Position numbers and translations under genes: made by a program. Below the pieces are notes generated by a model. That model was not told the origin of the DNA and made no database searches. It saw nothing but the letters and a program-made list of their open reading frames with translations. From assembly GCF_039544165.1 (NCBI RefSeq), contig NZ_BAABLD010000017.1, positions 620,001 to 684,000 on the forward strand: a DNA stretch of 64,000 nucleotides. The letters run 5' to 3'. Positions 33,888 to 41,606 of the stretch are shown piece by piece (position 1 is the first letter of the stretch; every line of letters starts with the position of its first letter). Source of the DNA: Viridibacterium curvum. GTDB taxonomy: Bacteria > Pseudomonadota > Gammaproteobacteria > Burkholderiales > Rhodocyclaceae.

Positions 33888-34259
33888 TCAGCCCAGCGCA
33901 AACTCGCGAAGCAACTCCAGGGGAATCACTTCCAGCGCCGTCTCGTTGGTCGCCTCAAGCACCACCGGGGGCGCAAAGCCCGCCTCATGGGCTTCCAGCC
34001 AGCGCAGGGCACACAGGCACCAGCGGTCGCCGGGCTGGACGCCGCGGAAACGGTACTCGGGGCGCGGCGTGGAAAGGTCATTGCCAACACGGCGGCTGTA
34101 ATCGAGGAACTCGGCCGTAGCCTTGATGCAGACCACGTGCTGGCCGCGGTCGGTGACGTCTGTCTCGCAACAGCCCGTGCGGAAGTAGCCCGTCAGGGGC
34201 GAATAGCTGCAGGCCATCAGGGGCCCGCCGAGGACGTTGCGTTGCTCGTTCATGGTCAT
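33888..34259 (-). CDS. DUF2237 family protein
   Basis: 123 residues from ATG 34259 (MTMNEQRNVLGGPLMACSYSPLTGYFRTGCC), which starts at the family N-terminus; a longer frame from 34322 adds an Arg-rich non-conserved extension. Conserved features are CxxxPLTGxFRxGCCET, HVVC, DLSTPRPEYxFxGVxPGDRWCLCALRW and EATNETAL. Many Cys and acidic residues suggest metal binding, but the family has no established function. Cytoplasmic. It lies between the secreted protein gene and a 180-base gene-free stretch. Confidence 0.88.
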   Translation of the reverse strand: MTMNEQRNVLGGPLMACSYSPLTGYFRTGCCETDVTDRGQHVVCIKATAEFLDYSRRVGNDLSTPRPEYRFRGVQPGDRWCLCALRWLEAHEAGFAPPVVLEATNETALEVIPLELLREFALG

Positions 34260-34440
34260 GCAGTGTCGCGGGGTGGGGCTTTCACGATACACCCGCTCGC
34301 GGGCTACGGGGAACCGCCCCAAGGAAAAGCACGGTGTGAAGAAAGCGTAGCGAGCGGCTCAAGGTCGCAACGAGGAGCGGAGACGTACTGCCGTACGGCG
34401 AGCACCGGAATTGCGAGATTGCGCCGCGCAGTAGCTTTAT

Positions 34441-35886
34441 TCACGCAGTGCGCCCGTAGGTGTCTTCGAAACGGACGATATCGTCCTCGCCGAGGTAAGA
34501 GCCCGACTGCACCTCGATGATCTCCAGCGGCACCTTGCCGGGGTTGGCAAGACGATGCGTGGTGCCGAGCGGAATATAGGTCGATTGGTTCTCGGACAGC
34601 AGCAGCACCTTGTCGCCATTGGTGACTTCGGCCGTGCCGCTGACGACGATCCAGTGCTCGGCGCGGTGGTGGTGCATCTGCAGGCTGAGCTTGGCACCTG
34701 GATTCACGACGATGCGCTTGACCTGGAAGCGCTCGCCCATGTCGATGCTGTCGTACCAGCCCCAGGGGCGATAGACCTTGCGATGGCTGGCGGCAAGCGT
34801 TTTGCCCTCGCTCTTGAGACGGCTGACGATGGCCTTGACGTCCTGCGCGTTGGCCTTGTCGGCGACCATCACGGCATCAGGGGTTTCGACGACGATGACG
34901 TCCTTGACGCCCACGGCGGCGACGAGGCGGCTGCCGGCGAAGATCAGGCTGTCCTGCGTGTCGTGCAGCATCACGTCACCGCGCGTCACGTTGCCGGCCG
35001 CATCCTTGCCACTGACCTGCCACAGCGCGTCCCAGGCGCCGACATCGCTCCAGCCGGCATCCAGCGGCACGACGACACCAGCACCCAGTTCGGGATGCTG
35101 GCCGAGTTTCTCCATCACGGCGTAGTCGATGGAGTCCGACGGACAGGCAGTGAACGCCGCCTTGTCGACGCGAATGAAATCGGCATCGCGCGCGGCCTTG
35201 CCCACCGCATCGCTGCAGGCGCCCGCCATCGCAGGTTTCAGGGCGGTGAGCGCACGACGCCACACCGAGGCTTTCATCATGAAGATACCGCTGTTCCAGA
35301 GGTACTGACCGCTGGCGACGTACTCGGCAGCGCGCTCGGCATTGGGCTTCTCGACGAAGGCGGCCAGCTGGCGCGCCGTCGCAGCGCCACCGAGCTTGTC
35401 ACCAACGCGGATGTAGCCGTAACCGGTTTCGGCGCGGTCCGGCACGATGCCGAAGGTGACCAGCGCACCCGCGCTGGCCTGGGCATAGCCTTCCTGCATG
35501 GCGACGCAAAACGCGGCTTCGTTGGTCACCACATGGTCGGCCGGCATCACCAGCAGCACGGGATCCGCGCCGTCCAGTTGGGCGACCTGCGCGGCAAGCT
35601 CCATGGCGGGTGCGGTATTGCGGCCGACCGGCTCCAGCACGATGTGGTTGCTGGGCTTGCCGATCTGGCGCAGCTGCTCGGCAATGATGAAGCGGTGGTC
35701 TTCGTTGGTCACGACGATGGGCTGCGCGACCTCGATGCCGGAGAGCTGGCGCAGCCGCGTCGCGGTGATCTGCAGCAGGGTCTCGTCGGCAGTCAGTGGC
35801 AGCAGCTGCTTGGGATATTGCTCGCGCGAGGCAGGCCACAGGCGAGTGCCGGAACCGCCGGACAGGATGACGGGTTGCAAGGACAT
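34441..35886 (-). CDS. manC: Mannose-1-phosphate guanylyltransferase / mannose-6-phosphate isomerase
   Basis: 481 residues from ATG 35886 (MSLQPVILSGGSGTRLWPASREQYPKQ), where the family starts; the frame runs further upstream without conserved sequence. N-terminal nucleotidyltransferase: GGSGTRLWP, FVEKPNAE, GVVVPLDAGWSDVGAWDALW. C-terminal cupin (about 360-475): RPWGWYDSIDMGERFQVKRIVVNPGAKLSLQMHHHRAEHW. It makes GDP-mannose for exopolysaccharide or lipopolysaccharide. galE follows in the same direction upstream. Confidence 0.95.
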   Translation of the reverse strand: MSLQPVILSGGSGTRLWPASREQYPKQLLPLTADETLLQITATRLRQLSGIEVAQPIVVTNEDHRFIIAEQLRQIGKPSNHIVLEPVGRNTAPAMELAAQVAQLDGADPVLLVMPADHVVTNEAAFCVAMQEGYAQASAGALVTFGIVPDRAETGYGYIRVGDKLGGAATARQLAAFVEKPNAERAAEYVASGQYLWNSGIFMMKASVWRRALTALKPAMAGACSDAVGKAARDADFIRVDKAAFTACPSDSIDYAVMEKLGQHPELGAGVVVPLDAGWSDVGAWDALWQVSGKDAAGNVTRGDVMLHDTQDSLIFAGSRLVAAVGVKDVIVVETPDAVMVADKANAQDVKAIVSRLKSEGKTLAASHRKVYRPWGWYDSIDMGERFQVKRIVVNPGAKLSLQMHHHRAEHWIVVSGTAEVTNGDKVLLLSENQSTYIPLGTTHRLANPGKVPLEIIEVQSGSYLGEDDIVRFEDTYGRTA

Positions 35887-35921
35887 GGATGACTCCTGGT
35901 TCAGATCTTGTTCGATGGGAT

Positions 35922-36938
35922 TCATTCGAAACCGTTGGGGTTGGCGCTTTGCCAGCGCCAGCTGTCTGCGCACATCTCATCAATGCCGCGCGTCGCACGC
36001 CAGCCCAGCTCGCGCTCGGCTGCGGCCGGATCAGCCCAGCACTCTGCGATGTCGCCGGCACGGCGATCGACGATCTGGTAGGGCACTGGGCGGCCGCTGG
36101 CCTTCTCGAATGCCTTGACGACCTGCAGCACCGAATAGCCGCAGCCAGTACCCAGATTGACGGTCAGCACGCCACGGCTTTTTGCCAGCCGCTCGATGGC
36201 CTTGACGTGGCCCACGGCGAGATCGACGACGTGGATGTAGTCGCGCACACCCGTACCGTCAACCGTCGGGTAATCGCCGCCGAACACCGACAGCTTCTCG
36301 CGCTTGCCGACCGCCACCTGCGTGACGAAGGGCATCAGGTTGTTGGGGATGCCGTTGGGATCTTCGCCGATGCGACCGGAGGCATGCGCACCCACCGGGT
36401 TGAAGTAACGCAGCAGCCCGATGCTCCATTCCTTGTCGGCCGCAGCCAGATCGCTGAGCACGTATTCCATCATCCACTTGGTGCGGCCATAGGGATTGGT
36501 CGGCCCCGTCGGGAAGTCTTCGCGGATCGGCACGCTGGCCGGGTCGCCGTACACAGTCGCCGACGAGCTGAACACCAGGGTCTTCACGCCGGCAGCAGCC
36601 ATCACCTCGGCCAGCGCCACAGTGCCGGCAATGTTGTTGTCGTAGTAGCGCAACGGCTGCGCTACCGACTCGCCGACAGCCTTGAGTGCGGCGAAGTGGA
36701 TCACGGCGTCAATCTTGTGGGCGCGGAACACTTCGGCCAGGGCTTCGCGCTCGCGCAGGTCGATCTGATGGAAGGCGGTGAGCTTGCGGCCGGCGATCTC
36801 TTCGACGCGGCGCAGGGACTCGGCCTTGCTGTTGCTGAGGTTATCGACCACGACAACGTCGTGGCCCGCCGCGAGCAATTCAACGCAGGTGTGGCTGCCG
36901 ATATAGCCGGCGCCACCGGTAACGAGGATGCAGGACAT
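35922..36938 (-). CDS. galE: UDP-glucose 4-epimerase
   Basis: 338 residues. Rossmann start ILVTGGAGYIGSHTCVELL, then DNLSNSKAESL, FSSSATVYG (catalytic Ser) and NPYGRTKWMMEYVL (YxxxK-type Tyr and Lys). GDYPTVDGTGVRDYIHVVDLAVGH is the GalE signature near the C-terminus. It interconverts UDP-glucose and UDP-galactose for surface polysaccharide. Same strand as manC, 36 bases upstream, suggesting a common unit. Confidence 0.95.
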   Translation of the reverse strand: MSCILVTGGAGYIGSHTCVELLAAGHDVVVVDNLSNSKAESLRRVEEIAGRKLTAFHQIDLREREALAEVFRAHKIDAVIHFAALKAVGESVAQPLRYYDNNIAGTVALAEVMAAAGVKTLVFSSSATVYGDPASVPIREDFPTGPTNPYGRTKWMMEYVLSDLAAADKEWSIGLLRYFNPVGAHASGRIGEDPNGIPNNLMPFVTQVAVGKREKLSVFGGDYPTVDGTGVRDYIHVVDLAVGHVKAIERLAKSRGVLTVNLGTGCGYSVLQVVKAFEKASGRPVPYQIVDRRAGDIAECWADPAAAERELGWRATRGIDEMCADSWRWQSANPNGFE

Positions 36939-37036
36939 GATCTGGAATCCGGAACAGGACGGAAAGCCTGCGAGTTTAGCGCGTCTGCCTGACCCGGCCG
37001 TGACAGATGCCCGATCAGGGCACTTTCAGCAAGATC

Positions 37037-37585
37037 TCAGTCGAAAACCTCGCAGCGGGCCAAGGGCAGACCCTGCTTGTCCTTGGCGGACAACGTCGGT
37101 TCCATTCCAGCCAGCGGCCAGGTCAGGCCCAGGTCAGGATCGTTCCATTGCAGGCAGCGTTCATGCTCCGGGGCGTAGAAATCGGTGGTCTTGTAGAGAA
37201 AGTCTGCAACGTCAGACAACACCAGGAAGCCATGCGCAAAGCCGGCCGGAATCCACATCTGGCGCTGGTTGTCCTCGCTCAGCTCGCAGCCGAAATGCCG
37301 TCCGAAAGTGGGCGAGCTGCGGCGCAGGTCCACCGCCACGTCCCACACGGCACCGCGCGTCACGCGCACCAGCTTGGCCTGCGGCTGACGGATCTGATAG
37401 TGCAGGCCGCGCAGCACGCCACGCTGCGAGCGCGAATGGTTGTCCTGCACAAAATCCGGCGCAAAGCCCAGCAAGTCCTCGAAAGTGCGCGCGTTGAAGC
37501 TTTCCAGAAAGAATCCGCGCGTATCACCGAACACCTTGGGCTCCAGCACGCACACACCTGCCAGCGAAGTATCGATACGCTTCAT
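37037..37585 (-). CDS. rfbC: dTDP-4-dehydrorhamnose 3,5-epimerase
   Basis: 182 residues. VCVLEPKVFGDTRGFFLESFNARTFEDLLG, DNHSRSQRGVLRGLHYQ (catalytic His) and GAVWDVAVDLRRSSPTFGRHFGCELSEDNQRQMWIPAGFAHGFLVLSD match RfbC. It carries out the third step of dTDP-L-rhamnose synthesis. The other rhamnose genes (rfbA, rfbB, rfbD) are not in the window, so this is an isolated copy next to galE and manC. Its start overlaps the rsmA stop by 4 bases. Confidence 0.95.
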   Translation of the reverse strand: MKRIDTSLAGVCVLEPKVFGDTRGFFLESFNARTFEDLLGFAPDFVQDNHSRSQRGVLRGLHYQIRQPQAKLVRVTRGAVWDVAVDLRRSSPTFGRHFGCELSEDNQRQMWIPAGFAHGFLVLSDVADFLYKTTDFYAPEHERCLQWNDPDLGLTWPLAGMEPTLSAKDKQGLPLARCEVFD

Positions 37586-38382
37586 GCGTCTCGCCCCCCT
37601 ATGTGATTGGCGATGCGCACATAGTCCTCCATTGCCAGGCGCTCACCGCGCAAGCCTGCATCGATCTGTAACGCCTCATAGTCCGCCGCCTGCAGCCAGT
37701 CACCCAAAGTGTTGCGCAGGGTCTTGCGGCGCTGACCGAACGCAGCGGTAACAATGCGCCCCATCAGTGCCGCATCGCGGCAGAGCAAGTCCGCCCCGGG
37801 CTTGGGGCGCATATAGACAATAGCCGACGTGACCTTGGGTGCCGGCCGGAAAGCGTCGCCCGGCACGTCAAACAGGTGCGCCATCGCAAATCGGTACTGC
37901 AGCATCACGGACAGGCGCCCATAGGCCTCGTCGCCCGGTTCGGCCACCATGCGGTCGACGACCTCCTTCTGCAGCATGAAGGTCATGTCGCGAACGTGCT
38001 CGGCGAATTCGGCCAAGTGGAACAGCAGCGGCGTCGAGATGTTGTAGGGAAGGTTGCCGACCACACGCAGTGGCGCGGGCAGACTGGCGAAATCGAACTT
38101 GAGCGCATCCCCCTCGTGGATCGCGACCTGCTCCTCGCTGTATTTCTCGCGCAGGCGGGCGATGAGGTCGCGGTCGATCTCCACCACGTGCAGATGCTTG
38201 CACGCAGCAAGCAAGGGAACGGTCAATGCCCCCAATCCCGGCCCGATCTCGACGACATGATCCCCGGGCTGCGCCGCGATGGACGAGACGATGCGCGCAA
38301 TGATCTCGCGGTCAACGAGAAAGTTCTGCCCGAAGCGCTTGCGTGCGAGGTGGCCCTGATGCGATTGATCGCCTCGCATCAC
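37582..38382 (-). CDS. rsmA: 16S rRNA (adenine1518-N6/adenine1519-N6) dimethyltransferase
   Basis: 266 residues. ARKRFGQNFLVDREIIARIV and VVEIGPGLGALTVPLL (SAM site) are followed by VVGNLPYNISTPLLFHL, the NLPY catalytic motif, and MLQKEVVDRM. It dimethylates two adenines at the 3' end of 16S rRNA during small-subunit maturation. Start: the two adjacent ATGs (38382 and 38379) are equivalent. It overlaps rfbC and the patatin gene by 4 bases each, and belongs to the lptD-surA-pdxA-rsmA unit. Confidence 0.96.
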   Translation of the reverse strand: MMRGDQSHQGHLARKRFGQNFLVDREIIARIVSSIAAQPGDHVVEIGPGLGALTVPLLAACKHLHVVEIDRDLIARLREKYSEEQVAIHEGDALKFDFASLPAPLRVVGNLPYNISTPLLFHLAEFAEHVRDMTFMLQKEVVDRMVAEPGDEAYGRLSVMLQYRFAMAHLFDVPGDAFRPAPKVTSAIVYMRPKPGADLLCRDAALMGRIVTAAFGQRRKTLRNTLGDWLQAADYEALQIDAGLRGERLAMEDYVRIANHIGGRDA

Positions 38383-39281
38383 CTTACGGCCAGCTTTTCG
38401 CGAATGCGCGGCAAGGCCGCCAGCGCGGCCCGCTCACCTTGCAGAATGGCTTCCTGACGCTGCTGGAAGTTGGTTGCCGGCAAACCGCGGATATCCGGGC
38501 GAATGATGACGTCAGCACCCAGAAGCTCTGTCTCACCGATGGTGTGACCCATGATCGCCATGGTGTCGAGCAACATGTCGACAGTGCCTTGATTCTTCTT
38601 GCCCGAAGGCTTGGCCGAGATGTCGACGGCCACCACGATATCGGCACCCATCTGCCGCGCAGCACGGACCGGCACCGGGCTGACCAGACCGCCATCAACG
38701 AACTCGCGCCCACGAATGACAACCGGCGCGAACACCGCAGGAATCGACGCCGAAGCACGTACTGCCACTCCGGCATTGCCGGCGGTGAAGACGGCCATCT
38801 CGCCCGAAGCCAGATCGGTCGCTACGACACCCATGCGCCGCTTGAGCCCTTCGAGCGGACGATTGCCAAGCTCCTTGTTCACGAAACGCTCGATCACCTC
38901 ACCCTTGAGGAAGCCGCGATCGAAAATCACCCAGTCAGTGAAACTGCTTTCTTCCATGCGGTTGGCAAGCTGGTGCAGTTCAATGGCATCGAAACCGCCG
39001 GCATACAAAGTACCGACAACTGCGCCTGCGGAAGTGCCTGCAATGACATCCGGCACGATGCCTTGCGCTTCCAGCACCTTGATCACCCCGATGTGGGCAA
39101 AGCCGCGCGCCGCACCACCACCCAGTGCCAGTCCGAGACGCGGCTTCGGTCGCGGCGCAACCTGCGGTTGCAGCGGAGGATTCGGCGCGACGTCCGGCTT
39201 GGGCTCCACCTGGGTACAGGCCGCCAGGGCAGACAACGCGGCCAATGCGCTGGCGGAAGAAAGAAAATCCCTACGCTTCAT
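38379..39281 (-). CDS. Patatin-like phospholipase lipoprotein (RssA-like)
   Basis: 300 residues from ATG 39281 (MKRRDFLSSASALAALSALAACTQ). The N-terminus is a twin-Arg-like start running into a lipobox LAAC, so the protein is probably a lipoprotein. The patatin domain has LALGGGAARGFAHIGV (oxyanion loop), GTSAGAVVGTLYAGG (GxSxG nucleophile) and FVDGGLVSPVPVRAARQMGADIVVAVD (Asp-Gly-Gly). It should hydrolyse phospholipid acyl esters in the periplasm or outer membrane. It is inserted between pdxA and rsmA, which are often adjacent, and overlaps each by 4 bases. Confidence 0.9.
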   Translation of the reverse strand: MKRRDFLSSASALAALSALAACTQVEPKPDVAPNPPLQPQVAPRPKPRLGLALGGGAARGFAHIGVIKVLEAQGIVPDVIAGTSAGAVVGTLYAGGFDAIELHQLANRMEESSFTDWVIFDRGFLKGEVIERFVNKELGNRPLEGLKRRMGVVATDLASGEMAVFTAGNAGVAVRASASIPAVFAPVVIRGREFVDGGLVSPVPVRAARQMGADIVVAVDISAKPSGKKNQGTVDMLLDTMAIMGHTIGETELLGADVIIRPDIRGLPATNFQQRQEAILQGERAALAALPRIREKLAVR

Positions 39282-40273
39282 GAGCGGTATCCAAGCATGT
39301 TGATGGCGCAATTCATCGCGGCGATGAGGCTGCCGGGATCGGCACACCCCTTGCCGGCCAGATCAAGCGCCGTTCCGTGATCCACCGAGGTGCGGATGAA
39401 GGGCAACCCCAGCGTCACGTTGATGCCGCCACCGAAGGTGGCGAACTTGAGGGTAGCCAGCCCCTGATCGTGATACATCGCGAGCACTGCATCGCCGCGT
39501 TCCAACTGATGCGGTACGAACAAGGTGTCAGCAGGCAAGGGGCCGATGAGCTGCAAGCCTTCGGCACGCAGCTTGTCGAGCACGGGCTGGATCACATCGA
39601 TCTCTTCGCGCCCCATGTGCCCGCCCTCGCCCGCATGCGGGTTGAGGCCGGATACAAGAATGCGCGGCGACACCAGTCCAAACTTGTCCCGCAAATCCTT
39701 GTGCATGATGCGCAACGAATCTTCGAGCAAATCAGGCGTGATTGCAGCCGGAACTTCGGCAAGCGGCAAATGCGTGGTAGCCACGGCAACGCGCATCCAG
39801 CGACGCGGCTCACCGTATTCACCGGCCAGCATCATCACGACTCGTGGTGTCTGCGTCTGGTCAGCAAGGTATTCGGTGTGTCCCGTGAAAGGGATGCCCG
39901 CATCGTTGATGACATTTTTCTGCACCGGCGCCGTCACCATGGCAGCAAAGTGGCCGCTGCGACAACCCTCGACGGCAACATCGAGCGTACGGATCACGTA
40001 AGCGGCATTGCGCGTGTCGAGCACACCGGGCTCGGACGCCACGTCGAGCGGCACGTGGAGAACGTCCAGCATTCCGGGCACGGGAGGCTGTGAGGCATCG
40101 AACGCCCGCACGGCAACATGCCGATCAGTGCAGGCCACGCGTGCAGTGATCAATGCCAGATCGCCAATAACCACGGGCCGCACGGGCCATTCATGTGCGG
40201 CCAGTACGGCACACAACTCCGGGCCGATACCGGCCGGCTCTCCGCTCGTGATGGCGATGAGAGGAGCCGTCAT
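39278..40273 (-). CDS. pdxA: 4-hydroxythreonine-4-phosphate dehydrogenase
   Basis: 331 residues. IAITSGEPAGIGPELCAVLAAHEW, MVTAPVQKNVINDAGIPFTGHTEYLADQ, GLNPHAGEGGHMGREEIDVIQPVL and DTLFVPHQLERGDAVLAMYHDQGLATLKFATFGGGINVTLGLPFIRTSVDHGTA are the PdxA signatures, with the metal-binding His residues. It makes the precursor used by PdxJ in vitamin B6 synthesis. Start lies 6 bases after the surA stop; the end overlaps the patatin start by 4 bases. Confidence 0.96.
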   Translation of the reverse strand: MTAPLIAITSGEPAGIGPELCAVLAAHEWPVRPVVIGDLALITARVACTDRHVAVRAFDASQPPVPGMLDVLHVPLDVASEPGVLDTRNAAYVIRTLDVAVEGCRSGHFAAMVTAPVQKNVINDAGIPFTGHTEYLADQTQTPRVVMMLAGEYGEPRRWMRVAVATTHLPLAEVPAAITPDLLEDSLRIMHKDLRDKFGLVSPRILVSGLNPHAGEGGHMGREEIDVIQPVLDKLRAEGLQLIGPLPADTLFVPHQLERGDAVLAMYHDQGLATLKFATFGGGINVTLGLPFIRTSVDHGTALDLAGKGCADPGSLIAAMNCAINMLGYRS

Positions 40274-40279
40274 GGTCGT

Positions 40280-41578
40280 TCAGGGTTCGCTGCGTCGCAC
40301 GTCAACGAAAGCCTCGTCGCGCACTTGGCGCAGCCACGCCTCATAGGCTTCGTCCGACTTGCGCTCGCGCAGGGACTGGCGCATTTCAAGGCGCCTGCGC
40401 TCGCCACTCATATCCACATCGCGGCGCGCCATCACCTGGATCAGGTGCCAACCGAAAGGCGACTGGATCGGCTCGCTGATCTCACCCGGCTTGAGGGCGT
40501 TCATTGCCCGCTCGAATTCGGGCACCGTGTCGCCTGGCGACAACCAACCCAGGTCGCCACCGCGCGCAGCAGACGCGTCACCCGGCGTGGTACGGGCGAT
40601 ATCCTCGAACCTGGCACCCGCCAGGATGCGCTTGCGCAAATCACCAAGGCGACGACGCGCATCGTCATCATTGAGCACTTCAGAAGCACGCAGCAGGATA
40701 TGACGCGTCTGTGTCTGGGTTACGTTGAGCGGCTTGGCGCTGGCGGCATCATTCACGGCAACGAGCTTGATGACATGCAGGCCAGCCGGGCTGCGCAGCA
40801 CATTGCTGATCTGCCCCGGCTTCAAGCGCACAACCTCTTCGGCGTACACGGTAGGCATGCGCTGCACGGTCTGCCAGGCCATCACACCGCCCTGCATGCC
40901 ATCCGGCGCGTCCGAAAAAGCGGCCGCCAGCTTGCCGAAGTCATCACCCTGGCGCAGCAGGCGTTGCACCTCACTGGCGCGTGACGAGAGTCGCATCCAG
41001 GACTCTGCGTTCGCACCTTCGGGCGCGCGAATGAAGATATGTGCAATCTGGTACTCCTTGCCACTGGCCTGCGCCTCGGGGGAAGCCAGCGCCGCGTCGA
41101 TCTCGGCATCGCTGACCACAATGCGGCTATCCACCTCGCGTTCGCGCAAGCGGCTGATGAGGATTTCCGTGCGGATGTCTTCACGGAAGCGCTGCCATGG
41201 CACCCCTTCCTGCTTCTCGATTACCTCGCGGAACTTCGCCATCGGAAGCTTGTTCTGCTCCGCAATGCGCTGCACGGCGCGGTCCAGCGTAACGTCGTCA
41301 ACGCGCAAACCTGACGAGCGCGCACGCTGCAGCAACAGGCGCTCAAGAATCAGGCGGTCAAGCACCTTCTCCTCCATCTGAGCACGGCTCATCTTGGGTG
41401 CGTCGGGCGGCAGCTGGCGCTGCGTTTGATCCACCTTGGCGCGCACTTCGGACATCGTGATGATTTCGTCGTTGGCGATCGCCGCAATGCGGTCGAGCGG
41501 CTCGGCAGCCTGCAACGCAAACGGCACAGCCATAAAGAGGGCAACGAAGATTCCGCGGAAACTTGCTCGGAATGACAT
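40280..41578 (-). CDS. surA: Periplasmic chaperone / peptidyl-prolyl isomerase SurA
   Basis: 432 residues from ATG 41578 (MSFRASFRGIFVALFMAVPFALQAAEPLD), which opens with a signal peptide; the longer frame adds sequence before it. Next are the N-terminal chaperone helices (IAAIANDEIITMSEVRAKVDQTQRQL) and two parvulin (PpiC) domains: KEYQIAHIFIRAP...GGVMAWQTVQRMP and QTRHILLRASEVL...GGDLGWLSPGDTVPEFERAMNALKPGEIS. SurA folds outer-membrane beta barrels such as LptD, encoded directly upstream. Confidence 0.95.
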   Translation of the reverse strand: MSFRASFRGIFVALFMAVPFALQAAEPLDRIAAIANDEIITMSEVRAKVDQTQRQLPPDAPKMSRAQMEEKVLDRLILERLLLQRARSSGLRVDDVTLDRAVQRIAEQNKLPMAKFREVIEKQEGVPWQRFREDIRTEILISRLREREVDSRIVVSDAEIDAALASPEAQASGKEYQIAHIFIRAPEGANAESWMRLSSRASEVQRLLRQGDDFGKLAAAFSDAPDGMQGGVMAWQTVQRMPTVYAEEVVRLKPGQISNVLRSPAGLHVIKLVAVNDAASAKPLNVTQTQTRHILLRASEVLNDDDARRRLGDLRKRILAGARFEDIARTTPGDASAARGGDLGWLSPGDTVPEFERAMNALKPGEISEPIQSPFGWHLIQVMARRDVDMSGERRRLEMRQSLRERKSDEAYEAWLRQVRDEAFVDVRRSEP

Positions 41579-41606
41579 GGATGGATGACTCCGGATTGTC
41601 GTTTGG

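Noticed and set aside
34555..35892. 445-residue plus-strand frame opposite manC
   Set aside because: Shadow frame with histidine/glycine-rich low-complexity translation; manC signatures lie on the minus strand.
37037..38382. rfbC as part of a full rhamnose/O-antigen cluster
   Set aside because: rfbA, rfbB and rfbD are absent; neighbours are galE, manC and rsmA, so it is only a single sugar gene.
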